Shown piece by piece: positions 1 to 8,200 of a DNA stretch of 10,467 nt (positions are counted from its first letter, which is position 1; each line of letters begins with the position of its first letter). Source of the DNA: Entamoeba invadens IP1 (Eukaryota; Evosea; Mastigamoebida; Endamoebidae); assembly GCF_000330505.1 (NCBI RefSeq), contig NW_004443828.1, forward strand, positions 7,380 through 17,846, in the 5' to 3' direction. The notes under the pieces were generated by a model. It was not told the origin of the DNA. It worked only from the letters and a program-made list of their open reading frames with translations, and searched no databases. The position numbers were made by a program, and so were the translations under genes.

Positions 1-1096
1 GAAGCATATTACTATTAAATACAAGGGTGAATTTGTTGATGATTATGAAATTCTTAGTAAAGAAGAATAACAAAAATGGTACAAAGAAAATTCACAATTC
101 ACTTATAAACCATATATATCAACAGAACCAACATATCAGTATCTCAAATTTGACACAGATTTAAAGAATTAAGATGATGATGAATGTGGCGACGAAAGAA
201 TTGATTTTTATGGTACACTAGATAACAGAACACAAACAGCATCAGTTATTCAAATAAATAATTCAGAAGTTGCTATCATTGATTTTGATATTTATGATAG
301 AATACCAAATCCAAATTATGATGAAAATATTCCTTTCAGTTTTGGAAATTCTAAATATCTCTATCCAGATATACAAGAAGTGAGACAACAAATTATAAAT
401 AAATATCATCTTAATAAAGGAATTGTAAAGACAACATCTGGTAGAAAACATTATTACACATATTGTGACCGTATTCCTTGTGAACTCAAAAACAAGTCAA
501 AAGTTCTTAATATAATTTTAACTTAATTATATGATATTGATGTATATGTTCCAAATAAAATGTCTGAAAAGAGTGATGGAAAGATTATGAAATATGGTTC
601 AAAAGCTAAGAATCACAGTGGTCAAATAGGTGTTTATCAACCTATTGACAAATATCAAAATGATGTACATTGATACATTTAAGGATAAAATACTGTGTAA
701 TCTTGGTTACTTCTATGATGTTTACAACATTATGAAATTGGGTGATACACTTGATATACCAATGCCAAAAAAAGATTATGTACAATGACGAAGAAAGTGA
801 TGACGATGATAAAGAAAGTGATTTCAAAAGATAGACTTGAAGATAGAAGTATATTATCAAAAATAAAATCTTAAATTCATGCTCACAAAAATAAAGGTAT
901 CACTTTATTTAAAATATTCACTTGTTTCAATAGATTTGTTAAAAAAGATAGAAAATATTGTTACGATTATTGTTTACAACATATGAATCTATCTAGTAAA
1001 GCACAAGATTGTTTCGAAAGTACAAAAGATTCATGCTCTGATAAAAAAATTATATTGTACAATTAATCCAAACACAATGTTGAAGAAATATGCCAA
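1..1096 (+). pseudogene. Archaeo-eukaryotic primase/polymerase (Prim-Pol) remnant, left end outside window
   Basis: This is a replication primase/DNA polymerase of the AEP superfamily, open from the first bases, so its N-terminus is missing. Frame 2 (codons starting at 2, 5, 8...) carries the three AEP motifs in order: IIDFDI with the paired metal-binding Asp at 281-289, TTSGRKHYY with the His at 449-451, and YDIDVYV with the third Asp at 539-541, followed by KYGSKAKN. TAA codons interrupt the frame at 68, 170, 524, 872 and 1064, each in a context where Gln fits. Frameshifts lie near 655-665, 780 and 830. Downstream comes an acidic patch (about 783-830) and a Cys-rich tail (about 905-1040). 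I see no Walker A or superfamily 3 helicase domain, which is often fused to this primase in related viruses. The C-terminus is uncertain: frame 2 stays open through AT-rich DNA into the next start at 1166. The Prim-Pol family call is confident; the gene limits are not. Confidence 0.72.
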
Positions 1097-1165
1097 TATA
1101 AAATAAATATATTAATTTTATTTACATTTATTTTATTTACTATATGTACATTTATTTTTTATCAA

Positions 1166-1502
1166 ATGACTAAACAAGAAGCTATACCAGAATTCAAGAA
1201 TTTATATGAAACAGTTATTAACTTTGATAGTAAAGAAGAATTTGAAAGATATTATAATAAATACGAAGATGATATAAAAAGATTCCTCACGTGGTCTTAA
1301 CATAAAATTCAAAATACCTTGTTATCATATAAATCGCGTTAAAGGTGTAATAACACCGTATAAAAATAAGAATGATAACAATAATACAAATAATTCTGAT
1401 AACAATTTCAACATAGAAGATAGATTAGATTTAATAATGGGTCATATTTAAAGTTTGGATAATTAATTTAATACTTTATTGAAATTATTTAATAACCAAT
1501 AA
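1166..1502 (+). pseudogene. Small protein of unknown function, frameshifted, with Asn-rich linker
   Basis: I do not recognise this gene. It starts at an ATG behind a T-rich tract (tttttatcaaATG), which resembles other gene starts in the window. The first ~40 residues are charged and helix-prone (KEEFERYYNKYEDDIK). A one-base frameshift near 1287-1290 leads to a basic stretch (RGLNIKFKIPCYHINRVKG), then an Asn-rich linker and a C-terminal amphipathic segment (EDRLDLIMGH...). TAA codons at 1449 and 1464 interrupt this last segment; read as Gln, they would sit in a short coiled coil. The frame ends at TAA 1500-1502, inside the 18-bp repeat that recurs after KilA-N. About 110 codons in all. It could be a small DNA-binding or regulatory protein, but that is inference. 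Confidence 0.45.
1485..1502 (+). repeat. 18-bp direct repeat, left copy
   Basis: TTATTTAATAACCAATAA occurs here and, identically, at 2337-2354. The two copies bracket the KilA-N gene, 852 bp apart. This copy carries the end of the upstream small gene (its TAA is 1500-1502) and is followed by TCGATTGTTTTTTATATATAAAAG, the presumed KilA-N promoter. Confidence 0.8.
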
Positions 1503-1529
1503 TCGATTGTTTTTTATATATAAAAGAAC
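1503..1529 (+). promoter_or_regulatory. Likely KilA-N promoter region
   Basis: The 27 bases before the KilA-N ATG contain a T6 run and a TATATATAAAAG box. This differs from the TAATAAATG arrangement before the capsid genes and could mark an earlier or different promoter class. Inferred from base pattern only. Confidence 0.3.
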
Positions 1530-2344
1530 ATGACAACAACCATCTACATGATTAACAGTGATATTATCGAGTGTAATAACGAAAGTTTTACTCGATCAAC
1601 ATATACCGATATTTCTATTATAATTCGCGACCAAGATGGATATGTAAATATTACTAAAATGGTAAAAGAAATCAATAAATTGACTGGAAAAAAGAAATGT
1701 TTGATAAATTATTTATTAACACAAGATTTAACGAATTATTAGAAGCTGTTAAAGCAAATTTAGGGGTGCAAGAAAACGTGCGGCCCTATTTGGAAGCTAC
1801 TTATGTGTTAAGAAATGGTTATTTCAATAAAATTCAAGGAACATATGCCAATCCTATTTTAACCGATTCAGTTGCTTTTTGGTGCGATAAAAGTTATGCT
1901 CTTAAAGTAAATGATATTATGAATACTATATATGATCTTCATAAAACTAACAAGTTAATAAATCCAGAAACAACTATTGATGATACATTTAAACAAGTAA
2001 ATACATATTTAATAAATAAAATTCATGATTTAGAAAACAAGAATAAAGAACTAATAGAAATAAATAAAAAAACAATTAGAACATATTAAACTTACATCTG
2101 TTCCTATTGAAACTATACATAAGAAATTATACATTATTAAATTAAACAATAATATTTATCAGATTTGTGCTAATAGTTCAAGAAATATAATGAAATATGA
2201 ATTTAAATATGATTGTCCAGCAAGTATGAATATCAAACATTTTTTAAAAAACAATACAGAATATAATAAAGAATTAAAAAACATTACACATTTGATGTTT
2301 CACAATAAGAAGATATTAAGAAAAAAGTAGATGAGGTTATTTAA
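1530..2344 (+). pseudogene. KilA-N domain protein, frameshifted
   Basis: KilA-N is a DNA-binding domain common in large DNA viruses, phages and Polinton-like viruses. The N-terminal part (1530-1690) has IIIRDQDGYVNITKMVKE, the typical opening of the domain. After a frameshift at the A6 run near 1686-1692, the second frame (from ~1697) has NELLEAVKANLG and then IQGTYANPILTDSVAFWCDK (around 1834-1893), matching the classic KilA-N core of GTYVHP...A.W.s..fa. A helical, coiled-coil-prone segment follows (about 1990-2075). Two more shifts occur at A-runs near 2070-2080 and 2276-2282, and one TAA at 2306 reads well as Gln. The end at TAA 2342-2344 overlaps the 3' end of the convergent ATPase inside a 15-bp palindrome. 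Roughly 270 codons. Family assignment is firm; the biological role (regulation or nucleic-acid binding) is inferred. Confidence 0.82.
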
Positions 2345-2349
2345 TAACC
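2335..2349. terminator. 15-bp palindrome at convergent gene ends
   Basis: GGTTATTTAATAACC is a palindrome with 7-bp arms around one central T. It contains the KilA-N stop on the plus strand (TAA 2342-2344) and, read on the minus strand, a TAA at 2337-2339 in the ATPase frame. It could form a hairpin at the 3' ends of both transcripts and may act as a bidirectional termination or processing signal. The function is inferred. Confidence 0.4.
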
Positions 2350-2354
2350 AATAA
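2337..2354 (+). repeat. 18-bp direct repeat, right copy
   Basis: Identical to 1485-1502 (TTATTTAATAACCAATAA). Here the match lies over the palindrome between KilA-N and the ATPase. The following bases (AACAATCAATATTGTCGATTATT) partly resemble the reverse complement of the AATCGATTGTTT that follows the left copy, so the flanks also share an imperfect inverted element. Confidence 0.8.
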
Positions 2355-2845
2355 ACAATCAATATTGTCGATTATTATTTTTTGTTATTTTTGTAACATC
2401 ATATAGTAATTAAAGAAATCTGAGAATGACATTTCTATACAACATTGTCTATATATTAGTTGTAAACTTTCTCTACTAAATTCTTTTAACAAGAATACTG
2501 TACTAAGCTGTGATTTTAATTTCGGATCAATTGCATTAAATATTTGAATACAAGCAAATACTGTTATATTTAAGTGTCGACATTGACAAAACCAATTCTT
2601 GAATTTAGATTTTGAATTCTTTTCAAATATGAAAGATGCATCATCAAACAAAATAAATGTGTGTAATCGTTCTTTATCAAAATTATCAACATATAAATAT
2701 TGAAGTATGGAAGAATTTTGATTTATTTCTTCATCTATCATTTTATTATAATCATCCTGTAATTTAAAAATTGTTCACATTGTTGTTATATATGTTAGTA
2801 ATCAGTTTTAACAACGGGAATATTAATATAATTTATTAATGATGT

Positions 2846-2905
2846 GAAAGTATCATATGAACTATTATTATTAAAAATTATAATTATAATTATATAATTA
2901 ATTAT
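2846..2905. repeat. AT-only low-complexity tract inside the ATPase gene
   Basis: Short ATT/TAT/AAT repeats run between the Walker A and Walker B regions of the ATPase, at the point where its reading frame changes. It looks like a microsatellite expansion that added Asn/Tyr codons and broke the frame. Confidence 0.55.
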
Positions 2906-3218
2906 TATTAACATATATGATAAGATGATAATCATTTGGTATTAAACTCAATTTCATTAATTCTTTCATAACAGATGTTGATTTAGAACTACCTTGTGGT
3001 CCTATACATAAATTAAAACTGTTATATCTGAAATTAACATCATAACTTATTTTTGATATAAATTTTTTCTTACTATTATTCAATTTAGTTTCAACTATAT
3101 TGTCTACATAAGTATCAATATTAGAATTTATTTTATCTTCGTTTTCTTTTGATCGTTCTAATGTGTGTGACTTATCAAAGTCTGAGGATTTTTCACATTT
3201 GTAAATAAATTTATTCAT

Positions 3219-3255
3219 TTATATATTATGGAATTCTATTTTTTAGACTTAATAA
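3219..3255. promoter_or_regulatory. Divergent promoter between ATPase and the 3256 gene
   Basis: Only 37 bp separate two head-to-head starts. Rightwards, a T6 tract precedes AGACTTAATAAATG. Leftwards, the start context is CATAATATATAAATG. Both ATGs lie in an (A)TAAATG context like that of poxvirus-type late promoters. The shared segment must serve both genes; promoter activity is inferred. Confidence 0.45.
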
Positions 3256-4357
3256 ATGGAAGAAGAACAAGCTCAACAAGTTATTCAAAATCCAATTCAA
3301 CAAGTTGGAAAAAATAAATATATGGTATGTGAACCATCAAAGAGATTTAAAATTGAAAAACCACAAAGTGCAATTCAATATAAACGAACTCCTTATAATA
3401 AATGAACACCTAAACCAGTTTATGGAGATGAACCAGGTGTACTAACAGATTCTTCAGCAATGATGAATAATCCTGACAATAAATATATTTTAAATTTAAT
3501 AGCAAATCAAGCTAATCCTATATATGATAATAGATATAATCCTAAAATGTTAGATCCAAAACAAGCAGAAGTATTTGCTGAGCAGAATAGAATGCATGCT
3601 TTTAATAGTGATATAAATAGTGATGAAATACCAGATGTTGGTGTATATGATGAAGAAGGTCGTCTTAGATATTTGAATGGTTATTCACTTATTCCAAATT
3701 AACGAAATAGTTATTATGCGTATTATAATTCGGTTCCATTAGAAGAACGTATTGGAAAAAATGGTACATCATTTAATAAATACAAATCTAACGTTGTTAA
3801 ACAAGCAAAAATTCAATTTTATGGTGGTGAAGATAAAATACCACAAAATAAACCAAGTGTTTATAAATGGTTTGAAAACACAATTAAAGATGAGTTAAAT
3901 AAAATTACAAATATTGAAAAAATTGCTAATAAAAATATGATAAACACTAAACAAAGTATATCTTTTATGTATTCTACATTATTGGCTTCATTATTGGGTG
4001 TAAACGTAAATGAATTAATAAATAACACATTATACAGAAAAGGTGTTGATAAAAATGCTAAATTTGAAACCAACATCAATCATATAAAAAGCGGTATAAT
4101 TGAAATTATGAAACAAATACCAATAAATGTTTTATATAAATTATTTGTACCAGATGTTGAAGATCCTGATAATATTAATGCTAAAAATGGATTTATAATT
4201 ACTTTAAATAATTTAAAAAAAAATAATCAATCAAGTAGTAAATAATTTAACTGAAATAAGAGAATTTGTTATATCTTATATACAAGCTCCATCAAATTAC
4301 AGAACTAAAATGTTCCCACCAGATTTAACTAAATTACAAATGTCTTATCAAGGTTAA
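3256..4357 (+). pseudogene. Unknown protein, ~365 codons, probable virion component
   Basis: I do not recognise a family with certainty. The start at 3256 is fixed by the TAATAAATG motif. The N-terminal ~60 residues are Gln-rich and basic (MEEEQAQQVIQNPIQQVGKN). A TGA at 3403 (context YNK-stop-TPKPVYG, Trp plausible) and a TAA at 3700 (IPN-stop-RNSYYAYYN, Gln plausible) interrupt frame 1. The central part is hydrophilic (FAEQNRMHAFNSDINSDEIP); the C-terminal half is mostly helical (SISFMYSTLLASLLGVNVNE). At the A9 run 4214-4222 the frame shifts, and the sequence continues with EIREFVISYIQAPSNYRTKM to TAA 4355-4357. Its position between the packaging ATPase and the capsid genes, plus the shared promoter motif, suggest a structural or assembly protein. 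That is inference. It lacks the beta-rich look of a penton protein. Confidence 0.6.
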
Positions 4358-4447
4358 ATACTATAATACTAAAAATATATCAATATATTCTTTATTTATA
4401 TTTTATTTTTGGTAAAAATATAAAGTGTGTAATCACAATTTTAATAA

Positions 4448-4776
4448 TTATTTATTAACAGGTTTACCAAATATACTTAAATTATTATCCATATAATCTT
4501 GAATACCGTATTTAATCTGTTCGCCGACATGTTGTCTATAATCAGGTTCTTTTATAAATTTGTTATAATAAGGAACTGTTTTATCAACTATTTCAGAACC
4601 ATAATCAATCGCTTTGTTAATATATTTTCCATATTCTGGTAATAAATATATTCTATTATAGGTTTTAAAATTGGTTTTGTTGGTTTAATAATATTATTGT
4701 TTGTCCATTTAATCGCTTTAGGAATGAAATCCTTAATTTTTTTTAATTTTTGCCAAAACAGAGGAGATTTTACCAT
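4448..4776 (-). pseudogene. Small basic protein of virion type, one frameshift
   Basis: About 109 codons, starting at ATG 4774-4776 in a TTAAATG context. The N-terminus is strongly basic and amphipathic (FWQKLKKIKDFIPKAIKW), followed by a Lys/Pro stretch (NNIIKPTKPILKPIIEY). A frameshift near 4640-4655 leads to YINKAIDYGSEIVDKTVPYY and a C-terminus ending GKPVNK before TAA 4448-4450. Small proteins of this make-up near the capsid gene in Polinton-like viruses and adenoviruses are often minor virion proteins that touch membrane or DNA. I infer such a role but cannot name a family. It is co-oriented with, and 44 bp downstream of, the next small gene. Confidence 0.55.
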
Positions 4777-4820
4777 TTAAGATAAAATAAAAAAATATTA
4801 TATTCATTTTATTTTGTCAC

Positions 4821-5111
4821 CTATATATTTTTAAGATCATTATGTCCAAATTGCTTTAATGTTTTAAGAGGATCTGAACCTTTACTAATATCAAAAATTC
4901 TTTCTCAAAATTTACTATATGTTTGAATTTTTTTATCAGCAATATTACTGATAACTGGTCCAACTAAATAAACAGAATTTATTATTGGTTTAGCTATATT
5001 TGTAACTTTATTCATTGTGTTACCGTATGTTTTTAATACTTTCCTTCCGCCTTTCTTTAGAATTTAATTGGTAAAGTTTTCAAGACTTTTATAATATCCA
5101 GGTTGCCGCAT
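4821..5111 (-). CDS. Small basic protein of virion type with in-frame TAA and TGA
   Basis: A single unshifted frame of 96 codons from ATG 5109-5111 (TTTTAAATG context) to TAG 4821-4823. It is crossed by TAA at 5064-5066 (NFTN-stop-ILKKGGRK) and TGA at 4905-4907 (YSKF-stop-ERIFD), which fit Gln and Trp. It begins MRQPGYYKSLENF, has a Gly-Gly/basic patch (KKGGRKVLKTYGN), then a hydrophobic middle (AKPIINSVYLVGPVISNIAD). The KKGGRK site resembles a Gly-Gly maturation-protease target as seen in adenovirus core proteins, but I see no protease gene in the window. It is divergent from MCP with 36 bp between the starts. Probable minor virion protein by position and composition; not assigned to a family. 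Confidence 0.5.
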
Positions 5112-5147
5112 TTAAAATATTTAAAATTCAATCTTTTACTGTAATAA
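5112..5147. promoter_or_regulatory. Divergent promoter between MCP and the small virion gene
   Basis: Thirty-six bases separate head-to-head starts. Towards MCP the sequence is CTTTTACTGTAATAAATG; on the other side it is AATATTTTAAATG. This repeats the arrangement at 3219-3255: short, shared, AT-rich, with the ATG embedded in a TAAATG-like element. Confidence 0.45.
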
Positions 5148-6817
5148 ATGTCTAACATAAGAATTCCTTCAGTTTTAGAAGATGTTAACAGAGGAGATAT
5201 CCTTAAATATTTCGATGAACAACAGAAAATAATTTCATCTAATGATGGTGTTCATGATAGTAGAATGATTACTGTAAATGCTTATCAACAACAAGTTCCA
5301 TTTAATAATAATGCTCATTCTAAAATAGCTATAACAGAATCATCATTTCATATTACTAATATTGATAAAAGTTATTTAAGTGCAACCATTAAATTAAGAC
5401 TTAAATTAGTTCTGGATGAAGCAAAAACTGCAACTACATTTGTAGAAAAATAATATAATGCTTGTATGTTATTTATTGGTTTAAAAGATTCTACTCAATG
5501 GCTAGACAGTATGAAAAATAATGAAAAAAATAAAACTACATGTTATAAAAACACTAAGATGATATACGAAACAACTATTTCTGGAATGTGTAGAACTCAA
5601 CAAGAAAAAGAATCTAGAGCTGGTGTTTATACAGCTTGGAAAAATGCTATTGAACATAAAAATAATGTATGTGGAGTATATGTTAAAGTTGATGATTTGC
5701 TTAGAAATTCAACATTTGATGCTGAAATGAAAATGATAATTCCTTTAGATTATTTCTTGCCTTTACAATCATTTACTTCATATCCAAATGCAATATTTAA
5801 TGAATTTGAATTAGATATTAAACAAAGAATTACTCAAAATTTTGTTTATTGTCAGGTTAATCCAACAATATTATGCGATGAATTAAATGAAAATCATTTA
5901 GCATCAGATGCAATTACATGTTCAACTTCTGATTGGATGAAAGGTGTATCTAAAGAATTTACACAAATTGGTGATAAATCACTTATTCTTGGTTATTGTT
6001 ATTTCTCAAGTGGAAATAGTTATTCTCAGTTTACTGGAACAGGTCAAATTCAAGAAAGTACTTGTACATTATTCCAAAGTATTATTAATGGTTTTATTGT
6101 AAAAGATTCAGTATTAAAAGAAATATATGATAAATATAGTAAAACACCATTATATGTTCCAGCTCAAATTACTACTGAATATGATTTCCCACCAAATCAA
6201 TCTGTTTCTAGAATTAATTGTTCAAATATGATGAGTTAACTAAATACAAGAATGTTATTCTTCTTATTTCCAAGATCTATCAATCAATGTACTGAATTTA
6301 AAAATCCTCATATTAACGATATGAAAGTATAACTACAAAAGAAACTATACCAGATCAACAAACGGACACATTATCAAGTGAATTTCAATGAACAAATACT
6401 AATTTTGATACATTATTTGCAGCTCCTCAATCTTTAAAATAATAGTTTAACATTTAATGAATATTCTGAAAATACTAATGATTCATTATAACATTTTAAA
6501 TATAGAAGTGAAGTCCCGATTTTATGATGTAAATTCCTTTAGAAAGATATGGTTCTGGATGTTTCTTTGATGGTTTATATTCTACAACAAATATTCAATT
6601 AACACTTCAAGCAACACCTTTGTTTGGAGATTATAATCCATTTATTAAATTAAGTGTATTCACTGGTTTAGTTAATACAAATGTTATTAATATTATTTCA
6701 TTAAATGGTGCTATGTGGTCATTATCACCAAATAAGGTTGAACTATTTACTAATGTTGATTTAGATACAATATTCAAATATAAAAGTAATAATAATATAT
6801 TTAATCTATATTTTTAG
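5148..6817 (+). pseudogene. Major capsid protein (double jelly-roll, Polinton-like virus type), broken
   Basis: This would form the capsid shell. It starts at ATG 5148 (TAATAAATG) and spans about 556 codons, in the usual range for this family. The N-terminus IRIPSVLEDVNRGDILKYF is followed by beta strands. After the TAA at 5451 the same frame continues with LFIGLKDSTQWLDSMK. At about 5731-5810 lies MKMIIPLDYFLPLQSF, then NAIFNEFELDIKQRITQNF, the typical inter-strand pattern of these capsid proteins. The second jelly roll is damaged: TAA at 6237, shift near 6329, TGA 6389, TAA 6440, shift near 6443, TAA 6489, shift near 6520, TAA 6530. It then recovers with IPLERYGSGCFFDGLYSTT and ends at TAG 6815-6817 (or TGA 6830-6832 if TAG is sense). 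The assignment rests on length, strand pattern, motif style and neighbours; I have no alignment. Confidence 0.78.
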
Positions 6818-6836
6818 AATAAAAAAGTCTGAACAT

Positions 6837-6852
6837 TTATTTTTAGTAATAA
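6837..6852 (+). promoter_or_regulatory. Late-type promoter of the 6853 gene
   Basis: A T-rich tract (TTTATTTTTAG) runs directly into TAATAAATG. This repeats the start context of the 3256 and 5148 genes almost exactly. Confidence 0.45.
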
Positions 6853-7949
6853 ATGGAAGTATTTTCAACAGCGTACCAAGATAAAAATTAAAATAGTGTT
6901 TTTTGCACATCATATTTTAATCATTCTACAATAACATCCAATGAAATAAAAACTGATAAAATTACAAGCATAGATGGAACAGTAAGTATAAATACAAAAG
7001 GTATTTCTTCTATTGATTATGTAAATTCTGAAATATTAACATATTATAATAAATCTAAAAGTTACAGCGACAATGTAGCATTAGTATGTAATACATATTC
7101 TGATTTGATTGCCTCAGCATGTGATTCTTACAGCAACAATGTTGGATCAACATGTAATGCGTACACAGATACAAAAATAGCTTCAATACCAACTCCAAAA
7201 ATAATATATCCATATCCAAATATAATTTTGCAAGACGCAACAACATATAAAAATGTTACTTATTCTATTAAATCAGAAACTGATAAAACTGCATATTTTA
7301 GAATAAAAATTGATTATGTTACAAAATTCTTAACAACAAATAGAATAGTAAAAGTAGTTCCATATGTAATTATTAATAATGAAATTTATAAAGTTATTGA
7401 ACAGATTAGTGGTGGAAGTATGTTGAATGGAAAAATATATACAACAGTACAAAATCTATTTAATATAAATGAGCATCCAATAACAATAATACCAGATACA
7501 GTTGGTTATTTATGGGGTGATGGATATTATTGTTTTAATTATTTCAGTTTATATTTACCAAAGAATTTTACATCAAATATTAATTTAAATTAATAACAAC
7601 TAAACCAATATGTTTTTATTTATATTGTAATCTTAATAATTTATTTTATCCTGGTATTAATTATTTAGGAAGTAATCCATATTTAATGTGGAATAATATA
7701 ACTATATATAATAATAAAGTATATCTAATAGAACCAAATTTACAAATAACAAATACATCATCTATTACAGAAATATGTCAAGATTCTTCACTAAAAATAT
7801 ATATGTCATCTAAATCTGTATCTAATTTTACAGATTATAAAACATATATTATTAATTCATTAGGAAGAACTACCACAACAACAATTTATGATATTTTTGA
7901 ATAAAGTACTGTTTATAATATTTATAATTCTAGAAACGATTTATGGTAA
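6853..7949 (+). pseudogene. Beta-rich protein with 11-residue-repeat stalk (fibre- or penton-like candidate), one frameshift
   Basis: The start at 6853 has the TAATAAATG motif. A TAA at 6889 lies in frame (YQDKN-stop-NSVFC). Residues ~15-60 are Thr/Ser/Ile-rich (KTDKITSIDGTVSINTKGIS). Residues 71-114 form four consecutive 11-residue units (7063-7194), the first three with an aligned Cys, followed by a beta-rich region (YKNVTYSIKSETDKTAYFRI). A frameshift near 7590-7598 continues as YCNLNNLFYPGINYLGSNPY and another Ser/Thr-rich beta region. TAA 7902-7904 may be the stop, or Gln with the end at TAA 7947-7949. The plan of N-terminal stalk plus C-terminal beta head suits a receptor-binding fibre or a stalked penton; its place just after MCP agrees. 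No family was recognised, so the function is inference. Confidence 0.55.
7063..7194 (+). repeat. Four tandem 33-bp (11-residue) repeats
   Basis: Units begin at 7063, 7096, 7129 and 7162 and translate as YSDNVALVCNT, YSDLIASACDS, YSNNVGSTCNA and YTDTKIASIPT. Position 1 is always Tyr, 2 is Ser/Thr, 3 is Asp/Asn, and position 9 is Cys in the first three units. Eleven-residue (hendecad) periodicity is typical of right-handed coiled coils and fibrous stalks. Confidence 0.75.
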
Positions 7950-8005
7950 TTTTCAAAACACTAACATAATCGAAGATTCCATATTGTGTTTTTTTTCAAA
8001 ACACT
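7950..8005 (+). repeat. Repeated TTTTCAAAACACT with a small hairpin
   Basis: TTTTCAAAACACT occurs at 7950-7962, right after TAA 7947-7949, and again at 7993-8005 just before ATG 8008. The second copy forms a 7-bp stem GTGTTTT / AAAACAC (7986-7992 and 7998-8004) with a TTTTC loop. A similar TTTCAAAACAC lies on the minus strand near 9011-9023. It may be a processing or promoter element between the two genes; the function is unknown. Confidence 0.4.
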
Positions 8006-8007
8006 GA

Positions 8008-8181
8008 ATGGTTGAATTAGAAAAAATGGTAGAATTAGCTTCATTATTATCGTTTATATTTCTGATAATATTTATTACAATATTAAAAATATTTACATAT
8101 TTGTTTAAAAAGAGATTATTCAAATTAAAAAAACAAAAAATATTAACAACAGATATAACACCAAGAATACATAGTGTTTAA
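8008..8181 (+). CDS. Small one-pass membrane protein, 57 aa
   Basis: Intact under the standard code: ATG 8008 to TAA 8179-8181. The N-terminus is acidic (MVELEKMVEL), then a hydrophobic span at residues ~11-32 (LASLLSFIFLIIFITILKIF), then a strongly basic tail (LFKKRLFKLKKQKI). By the positive-inside rule the tail would face the cytosol. Small transmembrane proteins are frequent in Polinton-like viruses and virophages, where they may help entry or exit, but no family is recognised. The TAA is probably a true stop, since the convergent gene ends only 19 bp away. Confidence 0.6.
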   Translation: MVELEKMVELASLLSFIFLIIFITILKIFTYLFKKRLFKLKKQKILTTDITPRIHSV

Positions 8182-8200
8182 AAATAATACTGTTCTAAAG

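Larger units (their letters stand above)
2337..3218 (-). pseudogene. FtsK/HerA-type (A32-like) genome-packaging ATPase, frameshifted
   Basis: This is the motor that translocates viral DNA into the capsid in viruses with double-jelly-roll capsids. It starts at ATG 3216-3218. After ~75 residues comes FNLCIGPQGSSKSTSVMKEL, a Walker A P-loop with Ser where many relatives have Gly (GPQGSSKST). The middle portion shifts frame within AT-rich DNA around 2850-2905, carries TAA at 2795 and 2786 (Gln in context), and shifts back near 2765. From 2741 the frame gives the Walker B strand FILFDDA (hydrophobics plus DD), then NWFCQCRHLNITVFACIQ, which is the Gln-containing sensor-like strand of the family, and the conserved helix after it. 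A TAA at 2385-2387 may be the stop. If it is read through, 15 more codons (KIIIDNIDCLLVIK) lead to TAA 2337-2339, a plausible terminal strand for this family. It is divergent from the 3256 gene and convergent with KilA-N. Confidence 0.85.

Noticed and set aside
263..860. Minus-strand frames at 263-451 and 642-860
   Set aside because: They lie antisense to the Prim-Pol coding frame and translate to low-complexity Ile/Phe/Ser strings; they are shadows.
1067..1165. Possible membrane segment joining Prim-Pol to the 1166 gene in frame 2
   Set aside because: The Ile/Phe/Leu run comes from a T-rich spacer that looks like a promoter, and an ATG follows immediately. Fusion is less likely than a lost stop.
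3861..4079. Minus-strand frame with hydrophobic translation
   Set aside because: Antisense to the 3256 gene, whose plus-strand frame is continuous here.
6515..6525. GTCCCGATTTT shared with 9995-10005
   Set aside because: An 11-mer shared between the MCP gene and the right flank with no extended similarity; probably chance.
7055..7246. Minus-strand Leu/Cys-rich frame
   Set aside because: Antisense to the hendecad repeat region; its Cys/Leu pattern is produced by the 33-bp repeats.
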